The notes: a model not told the origin generated them from the letters alone. Numbered from the stretch's first letter, positions 24,952-34,504 are shown. The stretch is 64,000 nt of DNA from Sphingomonas sp. J315 (GCF_024666595.1 NZ_CP088296.1:2153501-2217500); one strand, 5' to 3'. Translations and numbers: made by a program.

Positions 24952-25707
24952 TCAGCGCGAGATAGCTGCGTACAGCGCGATGGCTGCGGCGTTGGATACG
25001 TTCAGGCTCTCGACGCGAGGCGAGATCGGCAGGCGTGCCAGCTCGTCGCAATGCGCGGCGGTGTTATGCCGCATCCCCTCGCCCTCGGCGCCCAGCACCA
25101 ATGCGGGGCGCGTATCGCCCATCACCTCGCCCAGCGTGCCCTTGGCCTCGCCCGCCAGGCCGATGCGCCAGAATCCCGCTTCGCCAATCTCGTCGAGCGC
25201 GCGGGCAAGATTGACCACACGGACCCACGGCACCAGCTCCAGCGCCCCCGATGCGGCGCGCGCGAGCGATCCCGATTCGGGCGGCGCGTGACGGTCCTGC
25301 GTGACGATGCCGAGCGCGTCGAATGCTGCCGCCGAGCGCAGGATCGCGCCGACATTATGCGGGTCGGTGACATGATCGAGCACCAGCAGCGGGCGACGAT
25401 CGTCCGCGCCCTGCTCCAGCAGATCTCCCAGCCAGATCTCCTCCAGCGGATCGACCTCGATCACGATGCCCTGGTGCGGCGCGTCGGACGGGACCATCCG
25501 GGCAAGATCGGCCACGTCGGCATAAGTGATCGGCAGGATCGGGGGCAGGTCGAGCGCGCCCAGCGCCTCGCGCGTCCCCCACACCTTGCGTACCCGCCGC
25601 TCGGGATTGGCCAGCGCCGCGGTCACGGCGTGGCGGCCCCAGAAGCGGGGGCGGTTGCTGTTCGATCCGGATTGGGGACGATGCCCCCGTCTTGGCCTCT
25701 GGCTCAT
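24952..25707 (-). CDS. rlmB: 23S rRNA 2'-O-methyltransferase (TrmH/SpoU family, RlmB-like)
   Basis: SPOUT-fold methyltransferase that methylates a 23S rRNA guanosine ribose using SAM. An N-terminal substrate-binding part (FWGRHAVTAALANPERRVRKVW) precedes the knot domain with motif 1 (LDHVTDPHNVGAILRSAAAF), motif 2 (LVLGAEGEGM) and motif 3 (RVESLNVSNAAAIALY). At 251 residues it is typical. The Arg-rich first 20 residues may contact RNA. The assignment to RlmB rather than another TrmH paralogue is by overall pattern. Confidence 0.9.
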   Translation of the reverse strand: MSQRPRRGHRPQSGSNSNRPRFWGRHAVTAALANPERRVRKVWGTREALGALDLPPILPITYADVADLARMVPSDAPHQGIVIEVDPLEEIWLGDLLEQGADDRRPLLVLDHVTDPHNVGAILRSAAAFDALGIVTQDRHAPPESGSLARAASGALELVPWVRVVNLARALDEIGEAGFWRIGLAGEAKGTLGEVMGDTRPALVLGAEGEGMRHNTAAHCDELARLPISPRVESLNVSNAAAIALYAAISR

Positions 25708-25868
25708 AGCTCACTCTAGGTTCCGCTGGCGCGGAACCGGGCGCGGGGCCGGTGCCGCAACGCTTCAGCAACTTTGAAACGACTTAGAAGCCACAACCCG
25801 CGCGCGCAAGGCGTTGACAGCGCCGCGCCGCTTCGGCATTGGCGCGCACTCGCTTCGGCGTGCCGCAT

Positions 25869-25954
25869 GGAAGGGTGGCCGAGTGGTTAAAGGCAGCAGA
25901 CTGTAAATCTGCCCGCGTGAGCGTACACTGGTTCGAATCCAGTCCCTTCCACCA
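25869..25954 (+). tRNA. tRNA-Tyr (GTA)
   Basis: A class II tRNA: acceptor GGAAGGG pairs with CCCTTCC, the discriminator is A, and CCA is encoded. The anticodon loop CTGTAAA gives anticodon GTA (25903-25905), and a long variable arm (CCCGCGTGAGCG) is as expected for tRNA-Tyr. The T-loop GGTTCGAATCC is canonical. Confidence 0.97.
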
Positions 25955-26030
25955 TCCCTTCGGCCGCTGGAACAGAAGCGATCCCTGGCGGGGTGTTCGG
26001 GCCTTGGCACCCACTGTCTCCCAAAGGAAA

Positions 26031-26060
26031 CCTCCCGGCGCGGAGGCACGCGCCAGGAGG
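26031..26060 (-). terminator. hairpin terminator of the TonB-receptor operon
   Basis: Stem CCTCC-CGGCGCG paired with CGCGCC-GGAGG, loop GAGGCA. On the minus strand it is followed by the T-rich run TTTCCTTT, 26 bases beyond the receptor stop, so it fits a Rho-independent terminator for that gene. Confidence 0.7.
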
Positions 26061-26085
26061 CTGATAGGGCGGCAGTGTCGCGCGA

Positions 26086-28449
26086 TCAGAAGCGGATCGT
26101 ACCCGAAACCCCGAAGGTCCGCGGCTCGCTCGCCATCACGCGGTTCGCGGTGCTGCCAGGGAACACCGTATTGTTGAGTCCGAGTGCAGCGCCGAGCGGC
26201 TGATAGACCGACAGCGGCCGGTATTTGGTATCGGTCAGGTTGCGGGCGAACACCGCCAGCGACCAGCGATCGTCACGCCCATAAAGCGTCAGGCGCGCGC
26301 CGAGCAGCGCATAGCCATCCGCCAGCGATTGCGGGTTGTTGTCGTTGACCGTGCCGACGAACTGGTCGGACACGAGCGATAGATTGGCGTTTGCCTCCCA
26401 GCTCATCCCTCCGGTGCCGAGGTCCCCGGTCCAGTTGATTGCGAAATTGCCCACCCATTCGGGCGAGAAGGTGTTGGGCTTGCCGGTCAGGTCCTGCGTT
26501 CCGGTCAGGCCCGGCAGGTTCGACGCGGTGGTGAAGGAGGTGAAGGTCGAGTCGAGATAGGCCAGCGACGCGCTGAACGAAAAGTCGCGGGTCGGCGCGA
26601 TCACCGTGTCGAACTCGAACCCCTGTTGGCGCAGATTGCCGGCGTTGCGCACGATGAAGCTGACCCCGTCGAACGCGCGGTCCTGGAACCCGCCGATATC
26701 CATCCGATAGAGCGTCAGATTCGCCTTGAGCGCGCGGTCGAGCCAGGTCGATTTGATGCCCAGTTCGTAATTCTTCACCGTCTCGCGGTCGAATAGCCGC
26801 TTGGTCGAGATCAGGTTGCCGCTGCCATCGAAGGTCGACAGCGACGGCGTGCCACCGCCCGAATTGTACCCGCCCGACTTGTAGCCGGTCGAATGGTTGG
26901 CAAAGATCAGCACGTCCGCGCTCGGCTTGTAGTTGAGGCTGACGCGATAGGTGAAGCGGCTCTCGCTGATGCCGGGGAAGGTCAGCGCCTCGGGCGCGCG
27001 CAGCGTCTGGGTGAAGGGGCTGGAGGTCTGGGTATAGGTCCCTTCCTTCTCATCCTTGGTCCAGCGCCCGCCCAGCGTCAGCGTCAGCTGATCGCTGAGG
27101 TGCAGATTGCCCTGCGCATAGGCGGCGATGCTCGTCACCTTCTGGAACACGTCCTGATCGGTCGCGCCGATGCCGCCGGTGCTCGTGTAGTAACCAGTGC
27201 ACGCCGTCCGCCCCGGCCCGGCCGGGACCAGCACGTTGCAGAAGCTGCTGCCGAGATTGAGCACCTCGCTCAGCGCGAAATCCTCCTGGAAGAAATACAG
27301 GCCCGCGACCATGTCGAACATGCCGCCCATCCAGCCGCGCTCGGGCGAGATGAACTGAAGCTCGTGATTGTGGCTCTTCGAATCGAACAGGCTGCGTCGA
27401 TTGGCGAGCGACACCGGGAAATAGATGATGTCGCCGTCGAGCTGGTCGTTGGTCCATACGCGATAGCTGTTGATCAGCTTGAGCGTCGATCCGCCGATGT
27501 CGAGCGATGCGGTGCTCGACACGCCCCAGTTGGTGTCGATCAGTCCGGTCGCCATGAACTGGTTCATGTTGCGGTCGTCGAGATTGGTGTCGGGCCCGCC
27601 GGCAAAGGCGGCCTGGATGAAGGCGAGTCGCGCGGCGCTGACCGAATTGGCGTCGAAATCGAAATTGGCCACGCCGTCGCCGTCGAGGCGGGTGTAATCG
27701 CCGCGCACGATCCATTCGACATTGCCGAGATCGGCCTTGATCGTGCCGCGGAACGACATGTCGTCCGACCCGCCATAGCGCTTGCCGTCGAGCCGGTTGA
27801 CCCACGGCCCCTGATACCATTGCCCCATGCCGGCGAGGCGCATCGCGACATTCTGGCCGAGCGGAATGTTGACATGGCCGCTCAGCTTGTAGCGGTCGAA
27901 CGAGCCGATCTCGCCCGAAACCTGGCCGGAAAAACTGTCCTCGGGCAGCGCGCTGCGCAGCGAGAGCGCGCCAACGCTGGCGTTGCGGCCGAACAACGTG
28001 CCCTGCGGTCCGCGCAGCACCTCGACCCCGTCAATGTCGAGGAACGCGCCGAGCACCGATCCCGAACGCGGCACATAGACGCCGTCGACGAATACCGCGA
28101 CGCTCGGTTCGATCAGCGTGTTGGCGAGCGAGCCGACGCCACGGATGCCGATGCGGGTCGATCCGGTGTTGGACGAGCGCACCGTCTGGAAGTTGGTGGC
28201 GACGCGACCCAGGTCGAGCACCGTGGTGACGCTCGCCTGTTCCAGCGTCTCTTCATTGAAAGCGGCGATCGAGATCGGGACGGTCTGCACGCTTTCGGAG
28301 CGCTTTTGCGCGGTGACGACGATCTCGTCGCTGTCGCGCTCTTCCGCTGTAGCTGACGCGCTGTCCTGCGCGAATGCGGGTGCGCCGAGGCAAGCGGCGA
28401 CCAACGCGACACCACTGACGCACAGACGCAACTGGGGCATGAACTTCAT
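26086..28449 (-). CDS. TonB-dependent outer-membrane receptor
   Basis: A 787-residue outer-membrane transporter powered by TonB-ExbBD. After the signal peptide (to about FAQDS) comes the TonB-box-like DEIVVTAQKRSESVQTVPISI, then the plug domain (DLGRVATNFQTVR, VEVLRGPQGTLFGRNASVGAL) and a 22-strand barrel ending in the membrane-insertion signal GVSGTIRF with terminal Phe. The EIVVTAQKR form is typical of sphingomonad receptors for aromatic or other organic substrates rather than siderophores. A GAGAGGATGTC site precedes ATG 28449. It is the last gene of the catabolic operon and probably brings in its substrate. Confidence 0.95.
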   Translation of the reverse strand: MKFMPQLRLCVSGVALVAACLGAPAFAQDSASATAEERDSDEIVVTAQKRSESVQTVPISIAAFNEETLEQASVTTVLDLGRVATNFQTVRSSNTGSTRIGIRGVGSLANTLIEPSVAVFVDGVYVPRSGSVLGAFLDIDGVEVLRGPQGTLFGRNASVGALSLRSALPEDSFSGQVSGEIGSFDRYKLSGHVNIPLGQNVAMRLAGMGQWYQGPWVNRLDGKRYGGSDDMSFRGTIKADLGNVEWIVRGDYTRLDGDGVANFDFDANSVSAARLAFIQAAFAGGPDTNLDDRNMNQFMATGLIDTNWGVSSTASLDIGGSTLKLINSYRVWTNDQLDGDIIYFPVSLANRRSLFDSKSHNHELQFISPERGWMGGMFDMVAGLYFFQEDFALSEVLNLGSSFCNVLVPAGPGRTACTGYYTSTGGIGATDQDVFQKVTSIAAYAQGNLHLSDQLTLTLGGRWTKDEKEGTYTQTSSPFTQTLRAPEALTFPGISESRFTYRVSLNYKPSADVLIFANHSTGYKSGGYNSGGGTPSLSTFDGSGNLISTKRLFDRETVKNYELGIKSTWLDRALKANLTLYRMDIGGFQDRAFDGVSFIVRNAGNLRQQGFEFDTVIAPTRDFSFSASLAYLDSTFTSFTTASNLPGLTGTQDLTGKPNTFSPEWVGNFAINWTGDLGTGGMSWEANANLSLVSDQFVGTVNDNNPQSLADGYALLGARLTLYGRDDRWSLAVFARNLTDTKYRPLSVYQPLGAALGLNNTVFPGSTANRVMASEPRTFGVSGTIRF

Positions 28450-28546
28450 GACATCCTCTCCCAACACTTCTTTATCGTTACGGTCGTGCTACCGCTGCGA
28501 CCGACACAAGTTTTCACATTTGACGACAGCGATTTTGCAATCCGCG

Positions 28547-29542
28547 TCAGATCAGCCCGGTTGCGAGCAATCCGAGCACGAGCGCGGCGAGCAGGACCGT
28601 CTCCGCGATCATCAGCAGCACCGGGCGCAGGCCGAGTTTCACCATGTCGCCGATCCGCGTCTTCATCCCGATCGCGGCGAGCGAGACCACCAGGCACCAG
28701 CGCGAGATGTCGGTGCCGAACGCAACCGCCGGGGCGGGCAGCGCGACGATGCTGTTGAGCGCGACCAGCGCGACGAACAGCAGAACGAACCACGGGAGCA
28801 GTGGCGGCCGCGCCGCTCCGGCCGGGGTGCGGCCGCGCGTGATCTGACCGGCGACCAGGATCACCGGCAACAGCATCGCGACGCGCAGCAGCTTGACGAT
28901 GGTCGCGGTGTCGCCCGCCTCGGGCGAGATCGCATAGCCCGCGCCGACCACCTGCGCGACATCGTGGATCGTCGCGCCGATGAACAGCCCGGCGGCGCGA
29001 TCGTCCAGCCCCAGCGCATGCGCGATCATCGGGTAGAGGATCATCGCCAGCGTCGACATCGCCGACACGCCGACCACGGTATAGAGCGTCGCCTGTTCCT
29101 TGCGCTCATGCGCGGGGAGCGCCGCCGACAGCGCCAGCGCCGCCGACGCGCCGCAGATCGCGGTCGCGCCGCCCGACAGAAATCCGAACAGCGGGTTGAA
29201 CCCCATCAGCCGCGCCATGACGATCGACACGCCGATCGTTACCGCGACCAAAGCCACCACCATCCCAACCGGCCCCCAGCCGAGCGCGGTGACCTGATCC
29301 CACCCGATCCGCAGCCCGAGCAGCCCGACGCCGATGCGCAGCACGGTGCGCGCGGCGAAGTCGATTCCCGCGCGGGTGCGCTCCGCCTCGGTCAGGAAGT
29401 TGAGGCCCATGCCGAGCAGCAGCGCATAGAGCATCACCGGTGCCGAATAATGTTCGGACATGAAGGTCGCCGCCGCCGCCACGACCAGCGCGACGCCCAG
29501 CCCCGGCGCGACGGCGCGGGCACGATCCGCGACGCTGGCCAT
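28547..29542 (-). CDS. YeiH/UPF0324-family membrane transporter
   Basis: A 331-residue protein with about ten hydrophobic helices, matching the YeiH (UPF0324) family: LGMGLNFLTE, GLLGLRIGWDQV, SGGATAICGASAALALSA, FIGATIHDVAQVVGAGYAIS and SLAAIGMKTRIGDMVKLGLRP. The family is annotated as putative sulfate or sulfite exporters; biochemical proof is limited. The start lies two bases after the MFS stop, so it is cotranscribed. In an operon with a TauD-type dioxygenase, export of a sulfur oxyanion is a reasonable guess. Confidence 0.9.
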   Translation of the reverse strand: MASVADRARAVAPGLGVALVVAAAATFMSEHYSAPVMLYALLLGMGLNFLTEAERTRAGIDFAARTVLRIGVGLLGLRIGWDQVTALGWGPVGMVVALVAVTIGVSIVMARLMGFNPLFGFLSGGATAICGASAALALSAALPAHERKEQATLYTVVGVSAMSTLAMILYPMIAHALGLDDRAAGLFIGATIHDVAQVVGAGYAISPEAGDTATIVKLLRVAMLLPVILVAGQITRGRTPAGAARPPLLPWFVLLFVALVALNSIVALPAPAVAFGTDISRWCLVVSLAAIGMKTRIGDMVKLGLRPVLLMIAETVLLAALVLGLLATGLI

Positions 29543-29544
29543 GC

Positions 29545-30828
29545 TCAGCGCTCCGCCCGGCCGGTATCGAGATCGGCGAGGTAGCTTCGGCGCATCAGGA
29601 AGAAGACCAACGCCGCGGCGAGGCAGGCGATCGGCAGGAAGCGGAAGGCGTCGAGCAGCCCGATCGCATCCGCGATGCGCCCGGTCAGGATCGGCCCGGG
29701 TGCCAGGCCGATGAGATTGTTGGCAAGCGTCAGCGTGGCAAAGGCCGAACCGTGAATCGCGCGCGGGGTGAGGTTGGCGACCATCGCGCCGCTCGGCCCA
29801 ACCGTCCCCGCGACTAGGAACATCACGACGCCGAGCAGCACCAGCTGGGCGGGTCCCGCAGGCAGGAGCAGCGCGAGCGTCAGGTTGACGCCGGTGCCGA
29901 GACTGTAGATCGCGGCCAGCGCGATCTTGCGGTCGGGCCGGTCGCGCGACAGGCGGTCGCTGAGCATCCCGCACAGGATCATGCCGACGCCGCATACCAG
30001 CAGCAGCAGCGCCGCGAGCCGACCCGCGCGGTCGACAGACAGGTCGTAATAGCGGTTGAGATAGCTGGGCAGCCAGGCGGGCAGGGCGCCCGCCGCGAGC
30101 AGTTGCAGCCCGCTGCCCAGATAGGCGAGCCGCACCGAACGCGACGCGATCAGGCTGCGCAGCGGCGCGATTGGCTGGGCGACGTCATGCGGCGCGTCGA
30201 GACCAGCAAGCGCGCGCACGCGGCGCTCCCGCACCAAAATCGGATAGAGGAGGCCGAGCACCAGCCCCGATACGCCGATCGCGACAAAGGCCATGCGCCA
30301 GCCATGGCTCGCGGCGATCTCACCCCCCAGCGCGACGCCGAGCACCTGACCGAACAGCCCGCCGGCCATGAAGGCGGCGGAGAGGGTCGCGCGCAACCGG
30401 GTGGGGAAAACGCTGATGACAACGGCGATCCCGACGCTGCCATAGGCGGCCTCACCCACCCCGACCAGGGCGCGCCCGAGCAGCATCATGCCAAAGCCGT
30501 TTGCCGCAGCGCAGAGCAGGGTGGCGAGGCTCCACAGTACCGCCATCAGCGCCAGGCTGCGCACCCGCCCCCAGCGGTCGGCGGCGAGCGAGAGCGGGAA
30601 GGTCAGCAGCCCGACCATCACCGCGACGATGCCCGACAGCAGCCCGAGCTGGCCGTCGGTCAGTGCCCATTCGGCCTTGATCAGCGGGAATACGGCATTC
30701 AGCACCTGCCGCGCCATATAGTCGGAGATCAGCAGCCCGAAGGTGAGCGCGAACACCAGCCAGCCATAAAGGGTGGCGCGCGCAGGACCGGGGGCGCTGT
30801 CATCGGCGGACGGGATCGGACCTGCCAT
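29545..30828 (-). CDS. major facilitator superfamily transporter
   Basis: A 427-residue, twelve-helix MFS protein. The loop motif after helix 2 is present as LAADRWGRVRSLAL, with a second copy at CGMLSDRLSRDRPDRK. The subgroup resembles transporters of organic anions in aromatic catabolic clusters. ATG 30828 is preferred over a TTG 21 bases earlier, because GGGGAA precedes it at normal spacing. Direction and substrate are unknown; it sits between the hydrolase and the YeiH genes. Confidence 0.9.
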   Translation of the reverse strand: MAGPIPSADDSAPGPARATLYGWLVFALTFGLLISDYMARQVLNAVFPLIKAEWALTDGQLGLLSGIVAVMVGLLTFPLSLAADRWGRVRSLALMAVLWSLATLLCAAANGFGMMLLGRALVGVGEAAYGSVGIAVVISVFPTRLRATLSAAFMAGGLFGQVLGVALGGEIAASHGWRMAFVAIGVSGLVLGLLYPILVRERRVRALAGLDAPHDVAQPIAPLRSLIASRSVRLAYLGSGLQLLAAGALPAWLPSYLNRYYDLSVDRAGRLAALLLLVCGVGMILCGMLSDRLSRDRPDRKIALAAIYSLGTGVNLTLALLLPAGPAQLVLLGVVMFLVAGTVGPSGAMVANLTPRAIHGSAFATLTLANNLIGLAPGPILTGRIADAIGLLDAFRFLPIACLAAALVFFLMRRSYLADLDTGRAER

Positions 30829-30855
30829 GCTGCGTTCCCCCTGTTCCAAGCGCGG

Positions 30856-31437
30856 TCAGGCGACCGCGCTCTCCTCCGCCAGCCCTTCGAGCAACTCCAG
30901 TGCCACCGGCCAGGGACCATAGCCCGCAGCGGGGTTGAGGTGCCCGACCTCCCCGGCGTCATATAGCGGAACCTGCCAGCTCTGCGCGAATGCTGCGACG
31001 CGGTCGAACGCCGCGAGCGGATCGTTGCGGCTTGCGACGACCAGTGCGGGAAAGGGCAACGGCACGCGCGGGATCGGCAGCCATCCGTTCGCGGCCAGCT
31101 TATCCTGCTCAGGATAACCCCAGGGCAATGGATGTTCGACATCGGCCGGGGTCACTAGCAGTGCCGCGCGGATCCTGCGCGCCGCAGCGGTCGCGGCCCA
31201 ATGTGCGACCATCAGGCATCCGGCGCTGTGCGCGGCAAGGATGATGTCGCCGTCGATGGCTGCAATGGCGCGATCGAGCGCGGCCACTCGCAGCGCGCGA
31301 CACAGGCCGTTGGTCTCCATCGGCGGAACCGTGCGCGATCCCGGCAGCGCGCGGGCGGCATGGGTCTGCCAATGGTCCTCGACATGATCGCGCAGGCCGG
31401 GGACGAACAGGACGGTGACATTGTTCAGTGCCGACAT
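30856..31437 (-). CDS. RBBP9/YdeN-family serine hydrolase
   Basis: A 193-residue alpha/beta hydrolase: VLFVPGLRDHVEDHWQTH, nucleophile motif AAHSAGCLMVAHW with Ser, SRNDPLAAFDRV carrying the Asp, and GEVGHLNPAAGYGPWP carrying the His. This pattern is diagnostic of the RBBP9/YdeN group of small serine hydrolases, which includes esterases. It begins six bases after the BKACE stop. It may hydrolyse an ester or thioester intermediate of the pathway. Confidence 0.9.
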   Translation of the reverse strand: MSALNNVTVLFVPGLRDHVEDHWQTHAARALPGSRTVPPMETNGLCRALRVAALDRAIAAIDGDIILAAHSAGCLMVAHWAATAAARRIRAALLVTPADVEHPLPWGYPEQDKLAANGWLPIPRVPLPFPALVVASRNDPLAAFDRVAAFAQSWQVPLYDAGEVGHLNPAAGYGPWPVALELLEGLAEESAVA

Positions 31438-31443
31438 GCCGGG

Positions 31444-32508
31444 TTACGCCATCTCGCGGATCGGCACCGCGAGCGTCCCGCGCTCGCGATTGGGTGCCAT
31501 GCCGAGCCGGGCGAGCGTCTCTTCGGTCGAGTTATACTGGGTGCCGATCTTGTAGATCGCGCGCGCTTCCTGTCCGTTGGCGACGTCGCGGCCCAGTTCG
31601 CGGGCGATGCGGACGAGCTGCTCGACCTGGGCGATCGACCCCATCTTGTTGCCCTTGGTGTCGTAGATATTGTCCTCGTTCCCGCAGCGGCAGTGCATGC
31701 CGAGCGCCATGGCGATCGTGTTGATCGGCAGGACATTGCCCATCACGCTTTCCAGCGTGATCGTGGATCCATCGGGCGCGCGGCGGATGAATTCCATGAA
31801 GTTCGCCGGGTTCGGCCCGTCGAAACCGCCACCGATGCCGACCCAGGTCAGGTTGAGCGGCCCCTTGTAATGGCCGCGCCGCACCAGCCGCTCGACCGTT
31901 TCGAGGTCGGGCATGCAGGTCAGCTGGAAATGCGGCTGGATGCCGCTGGCGGTCAGGCGGCGCAGATGCTCCTCCACCCACTCGGGACCCGCCGGCACCA
32001 CCATCTCGCGATAGGCGTGATAGAGTGCGGGATTGCCGAGCGTAGTCTGGCGATATTCCTCGTCATGCATCAGGTCCATGATGTTCATCTGGGTCGTGTT
32101 GACCGCGATGGTGACCTGTTCGGGTGCAGGGGTGAGGTCGGCGAGCATATGGCGCACCTCGTCGGTCAGCCACTTGGCCTGCGCACCATCCTCCTCGCTC
32201 TCCGGCGCAAAGGAGATCGATCCGCCGACCTGAATGATCATGTCGGGCACCGCGGTGCGGATGCGGTCGATCACCTCGTTGAACACCGACAGCCGCTTCG
32301 ACCCGTGACCATCGGGCTCGCGGCAATGAAGGTGCAGCACGGTGGCGCCGGCATTGTAGCAATCGACCGCCTTCTGCACCTGCTCGTCGATCGTTACCGG
32401 GATATCCTCGGGGAAATCCTCCGGCATCCATTCGGGGCCATAGGGGGCGACGGTAATGACCAGCTTTTCCTGGTTCCGCGGAAGCAGGGAGTCGTCGAGA
32501 AACTGCAT
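31444..32508 (-). CDS. beta-keto acid cleavage enzyme (BKACE, DUF849)
   Basis: A 354-residue member of the BKACE family (3-keto-5-aminohexanoate cleavage type). These TIM-barrel zinc enzymes react a beta-keto acid with acetyl-CoA, giving acetoacetate and a new CoA ester. Key features: VITVAPYGPEW, GATVLHLHCREPDG with the HxH zinc ligands, VGGSISF, TQMNIMD and MGNVLPINTIAMALGMHCRCGNEDNIY, which forms the substrate pocket. ATG 32508 is chosen for the GGAGAG site. Family members act on many substrates, including dehydrocarnitine, so the native one cannot be named here. Confidence 0.93.
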   Translation of the reverse strand: MQFLDDSLLPRNQEKLVITVAPYGPEWMPEDFPEDIPVTIDEQVQKAVDCYNAGATVLHLHCREPDGHGSKRLSVFNEVIDRIRTAVPDMIIQVGGSISFAPESEEDGAQAKWLTDEVRHMLADLTPAPEQVTIAVNTTQMNIMDLMHDEEYRQTTLGNPALYHAYREMVVPAGPEWVEEHLRRLTASGIQPHFQLTCMPDLETVERLVRRGHYKGPLNLTWVGIGGGFDGPNPANFMEFIRRAPDGSTITLESVMGNVLPINTIAMALGMHCRCGNEDNIYDTKGNKMGSIAQVEQLVRIARELGRDVANGQEARAIYKIGTQYNSTEETLARLGMAPNRERGTLAVPIREMA

Positions 32509-32549
32509 CTTGGCTCTCCAGTGATCGGGTGCGGTCGGTGCCGCCAGGG

Positions 32550-33398
32550 TCAATAGGGTCGGTCGCCGATGATCCCCGCCCGCTCCATGCGGCGGACGGT
32601 GGGGGCGTAATCCATCACGGCGTAATGCTGGGTCGCGCGGTTATCCCAGATCGCGACCGAATTGGGCTGCCAGCGCCAACGCACCTGATATTCCGGGATC
32701 GCCGCGCGCCCGATCAGATAGTGGAGCAGCTGTGCGCCGCCGGGCGCATAATCCTGCCCGTACCGAACGTTCTCGACCGTGTGGTAGTTGGTGAAGTGCG
32801 TGGTGAAGGCGTTGACGTAGAGGATTTTCTCCCCCGTCTCCGGATGGGTGCGCACCACCGGATGCTCGGCATCGGGAAACTGCGCCTTCAGCGCGTGGCG
32901 CTTGCCCTCGTCCATCCGCGCACCGAACGTCGCCTCGATCGAATGGCGTGCCTTGAGCGGGGCGATGGTCTGTTTGATGTGCTCGGGCAGATCGGCATAG
33001 GCCTTGCCCATGTTCGCCCACATCGTATCGCCGCCGACCGGCGGACAGGCGACACAGCGCAGGACGCAGCCCATCGGCGGCGCGTCGCGCCAGGTGGCGT
33101 CGCAATGCCAGGAGTTTTCGTAATAGTCGGGCGGCGAGTCCGCGTCCTTGTAGATCCGCACCAGCCCTGGATGATCGGGATCGCTGCCTGCTACGGGATG
33201 GTCCTCGAGCGACCCGAAGCGTTCGGCAAAGGCGACATGGTCAGCGCGGTCGATATGCTGATCGCGCAGGAACAGCACCTTGTGGTCGAGCAAGGCGGCC
33301 CGAATCTGCGCAAACAGATCGTCGTCGCGCGCCGCATCCGCCAGGTTCACGCCGATCAGCTCGGCGCCGATATGCGTGGTGAGCTTCTCGATCCGCAT
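32550..33398 (-). CDS. TauD/TfdA-family Fe(II)/2-oxoglutarate dioxygenase
   Basis: A 282-residue dioxygenase that couples 2-oxoglutarate decarboxylation to substrate hydroxylation. The iron ligands are His and Asp in SWHCDATWR, plus the distal His in WDNRATQHYAV; the 2-oxoglutarate-binding Arg is in RRMERAGI. GDTMWANMGKAYADLP is typical of the family. Family members attack taurine, alkylsulfates, phenoxy acids or carnitine precursors. It lies 13 bases after the qor-like gene. Its specificity cannot be read from sequence here. Confidence 0.93.
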   Translation of the reverse strand: MRIEKLTTHIGAELIGVNLADAARDDDLFAQIRAALLDHKVLFLRDQHIDRADHVAFAERFGSLEDHPVAGSDPDHPGLVRIYKDADSPPDYYENSWHCDATWRDAPPMGCVLRCVACPPVGGDTMWANMGKAYADLPEHIKQTIAPLKARHSIEATFGARMDEGKRHALKAQFPDAEHPVVRTHPETGEKILYVNAFTTHFTNYHTVENVRYGQDYAPGGAQLLHYLIGRAAIPEYQVRWRWQPNSVAIWDNRATQHYAVMDYAPTVRRMERAGIIGDRPY

Positions 33399-33411
33399 GA
33401 CGCCCACTCCC

Positions 33412-34389
33412 TCAGACGGTGAAGATGGACGAGCCGATGGTGCGCCCCGCCTCCAGGTCGCGATGCGCCTCGACGCACTGGTCGAGCGTGTAGCGCTGGC
33501 CGATCTCGACCTTGACCCGTCCCGACGACAGATGCCCGAACCACAATGCCGACAGTTCGGCACGCTCGGCCGGATCGGCGTAGAAATGCGCGAAGGCCGG
33601 GCGGATGAAATAGACCGACCCCTGCATCATCAGCTGGAATGCGTCGATCGGCGGGAACGGCCCCGATGCGGTGCCGCATCCGACCAGCACCCCGCGCCGC
33701 CGCAGCGATTTGAGCGAGCCTTCGAACGTGTCCTTGCCGACGCTGTCGAACACCGTCGCGACACCCTTGCCCTCGGTCAGCTCCATCACCCGCGCGGCGA
33801 CGTCCTCGTGCCGGTAGAGGATGATCTCGTCGCACCCCAGCGCCCGCGCGCGCTCCGCCTTGGCCTCGGACGACACGGTCCCGATCACGCGCAGCCCCAT
33901 CAGCTTGGCGAGCTGAACCGCAAGCAGCCCGACCCCGCCCGCAGCGGCGTGGAGCAAGATCGTGTCGCCCGGCTGCATCATCGGGTTGGCGCGCGCCAGC
34001 CAATAGGTCGCCGACAGCCCGCGCATCGTCGATGCCGCCGCATCCTCGAACGAGACGCTGTCGGGCAGCTTGAACAGCGAGTCCGCCGGCATCACCCGCA
34101 CATCGCTATACGCACCGAGCGGGCTGCCATTATAGGAAACGCGGTCGCCCGGCGCGAAGGCGGTGACGCCGTAGCCCACCGCCTCGATCGTCCCGGCCGC
34201 CTCGACGCCGATCCCGGCGGGCAAAGACGCAGGGTAGTAGCCCGAGCGGAAATAGGTGTCGGCGAAATTGCATCCCACGGCGGCATGGCGCACGCGGACT
34301 TCGCCCGGCCCGGGATCGCCGACCGCAACCTCCTCCAGCCGAAGCACCTCCGGCCCGCCAGCCTCGTAAAAGCGGACAGCTTTTGCCAT
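33412..34389 (-). CDS. zinc-independent quinone oxidoreductase (Qor/MDR family)
   Basis: A 325-residue medium-chain reductase of the NADPH:quinone reductase type. N-terminal GroES-like part: GGPEVLRLEEV and VGCNFADTYFRSGYYPASLPAGIGVEAAGTIEAVG. The Rossmann part has ILLHAAAGGVGLLAVQLAKLMG with VIGTVSSEAKAERARALG. No zinc-binding Cys set is present. It is the first gene of the operon (start 34389, with GGAGAGG upstream) and faces the AraC regulator. It may reduce an enone or quinone formed in the pathway. Confidence 0.92.
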   Translation of the reverse strand: MAKAVRFYEAGGPEVLRLEEVAVGDPGPGEVRVRHAAVGCNFADTYFRSGYYPASLPAGIGVEAAGTIEAVGYGVTAFAPGDRVSYNGSPLGAYSDVRVMPADSLFKLPDSVSFEDAAASTMRGLSATYWLARANPMMQPGDTILLHAAAGGVGLLAVQLAKLMGLRVIGTVSSEAKAERARALGCDEIILYRHEDVAARVMELTEGKGVATVFDSVGKDTFEGSLKSLRRRGVLVGCGTASGPFPPIDAFQLMMQGSVYFIRPAFAHFYADPAERAELSALWFGHLSSGRVKVEIGQRYTLDQCVEAHRDLEAGRTIGSSIFTV

Positions 34390-34450
34390 CGCCGCATTCC
34401 TCTCCATGTTCCTTGCCCAGGGCATAGCGACGGGGGGCGTTGCCTTTTTG

Positions 34451-34476
34451 CATTTCGTGACATTCTTTTCCCATTC
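34451..34476. promoter_or_regulatory. phased CATT repeats in the divergent AraC/qor promoter
   Basis: CATT occurs at 34451, 34461 and 34472, spaced 10 and 11 bases, in an AT-richer stretch between the divergent AraC gene and the operon. Helically phased repeats of this type are typical of AraC-family operators. Pattern-only evidence. Confidence 0.3.
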
Positions 34477-34504
34477 GACGCCAGCGCCGGGGGAGGAGAA
34501 GCAT

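Noticed and set aside
25869..26085. Integration site of a mobile element at tRNA-Tyr
   Set aside because: No integrase, no repeat of the tRNA 3' end and ordinary genes on both sides.
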